From Xanthomonas sp. GPE 39 (GTDB taxonomy: Bacteria; Pseudomonadota; Gammaproteobacteria; Xanthomonadales; Xanthomonadaceae): DNA of 44,510 nucleotides. The stretch lies in NCBI RefSeq assembly GCF_000963005.1, contig NZ_JZHZ01000007.1, forward strand, positions 2,901,545 through 2,946,054, read 5' to 3'. Of the stretch, positions 44,484 through 44,510 are shown one piece after another. The notes under the pieces are model-generated. The model was not told the origin of the DNA. It did not search any database and was given only the letters and a program-made list of their open reading frames with translations. How positions within the stretch are numbered: the first letter of the stretch is position 1; each line of letters opens with the position of its first letter. The position numbers and the translations under genes were made by a program.

Positions 44484-44510
44484 CCCGGAGCCCGGAGCCC
44501 GGAGCCCGGA
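44484..44510. repeat. 7-bp tandem repeat at the window edge
   Basis: CCCGGAG is repeated three full times plus six bases of a fourth and runs off the window. It lies upstream of xerD in non-coding DNA. The total copy number is unknown. Confidence 0.75.

Overview
The window looks like a chromosomal segment of a Xanthomonas-type gammaproteobacterium (Xanthomonadaceae). The main evidence is the type II secretion operon in the order E-F-G-H-I-J-K-L-M-N-D, with an XpsN-type gene in place of GspC. Supporting evidence is a YadA-like adhesin, a secreted subtilisin, and the housekeeping genes purL, dsbC and xerD on a GC-rich background. The species cannot be fixed from the sequence alone.

Left part (1-13991): accessory DNA at a tRNA locus. 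It starts with the tail of one IS3-family transposase, then a nearly complete IS3-family element (183-1408). Next is a P4-type integrase gene broken by an amber codon (1429-2640). Then comes an island of about 11 kb (2863-13950). The island splits a host tRNA gene with a CAU anticodon at the anticodon loop. The 3' half lies at 2817-2862 and the 5' half at 13951-13991, both on the minus strand, and together they form a perfect cloverleaf. The island carries its own complete, different CAU tRNA (13800-13876) beside its integrase.

Island cargo, all on the minus strand: an excisionase-like regulator and a winged-helix plasmid-type protein; a VirB5-inner membrane protein-EexN-VirB6 fragment of a type IV secretion system; two tiny coupled genes; an IncP-like oriT nic site next to a MobC-type gene but no relaxase; and a defence operon. 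The defence operon holds a DNA methyltransferase, a PaeR7I/XhoI-family restriction enzyme and an Abi-C protein with an R-x6-H motif. The island reads as a reduced mobilizable element that needs a helper for transfer.

Right part (13992-44510): chromosomal core. After about 0.9 kb with no convincing gene come a FucP-like sugar transporter and an AGE-family epimerase/isomerase, which form a sugar uptake and isomerisation pair. Convergent to these are two glycosyltransferase genes that directly follow, and are probably coupled to, the eleven-gene xps type II secretion operon (30757 down to 19543). Further right are a secreted S8 protease with a PPC domain, a 1547-residue trimeric autotransporter with a 418-residue internal duplication, purL, a DsbC-type periplasmic isomerase and xerD. 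The protease is a plausible type II substrate, and the protease, adhesin and secretion machine together look like a surface and virulence neighbourhood.
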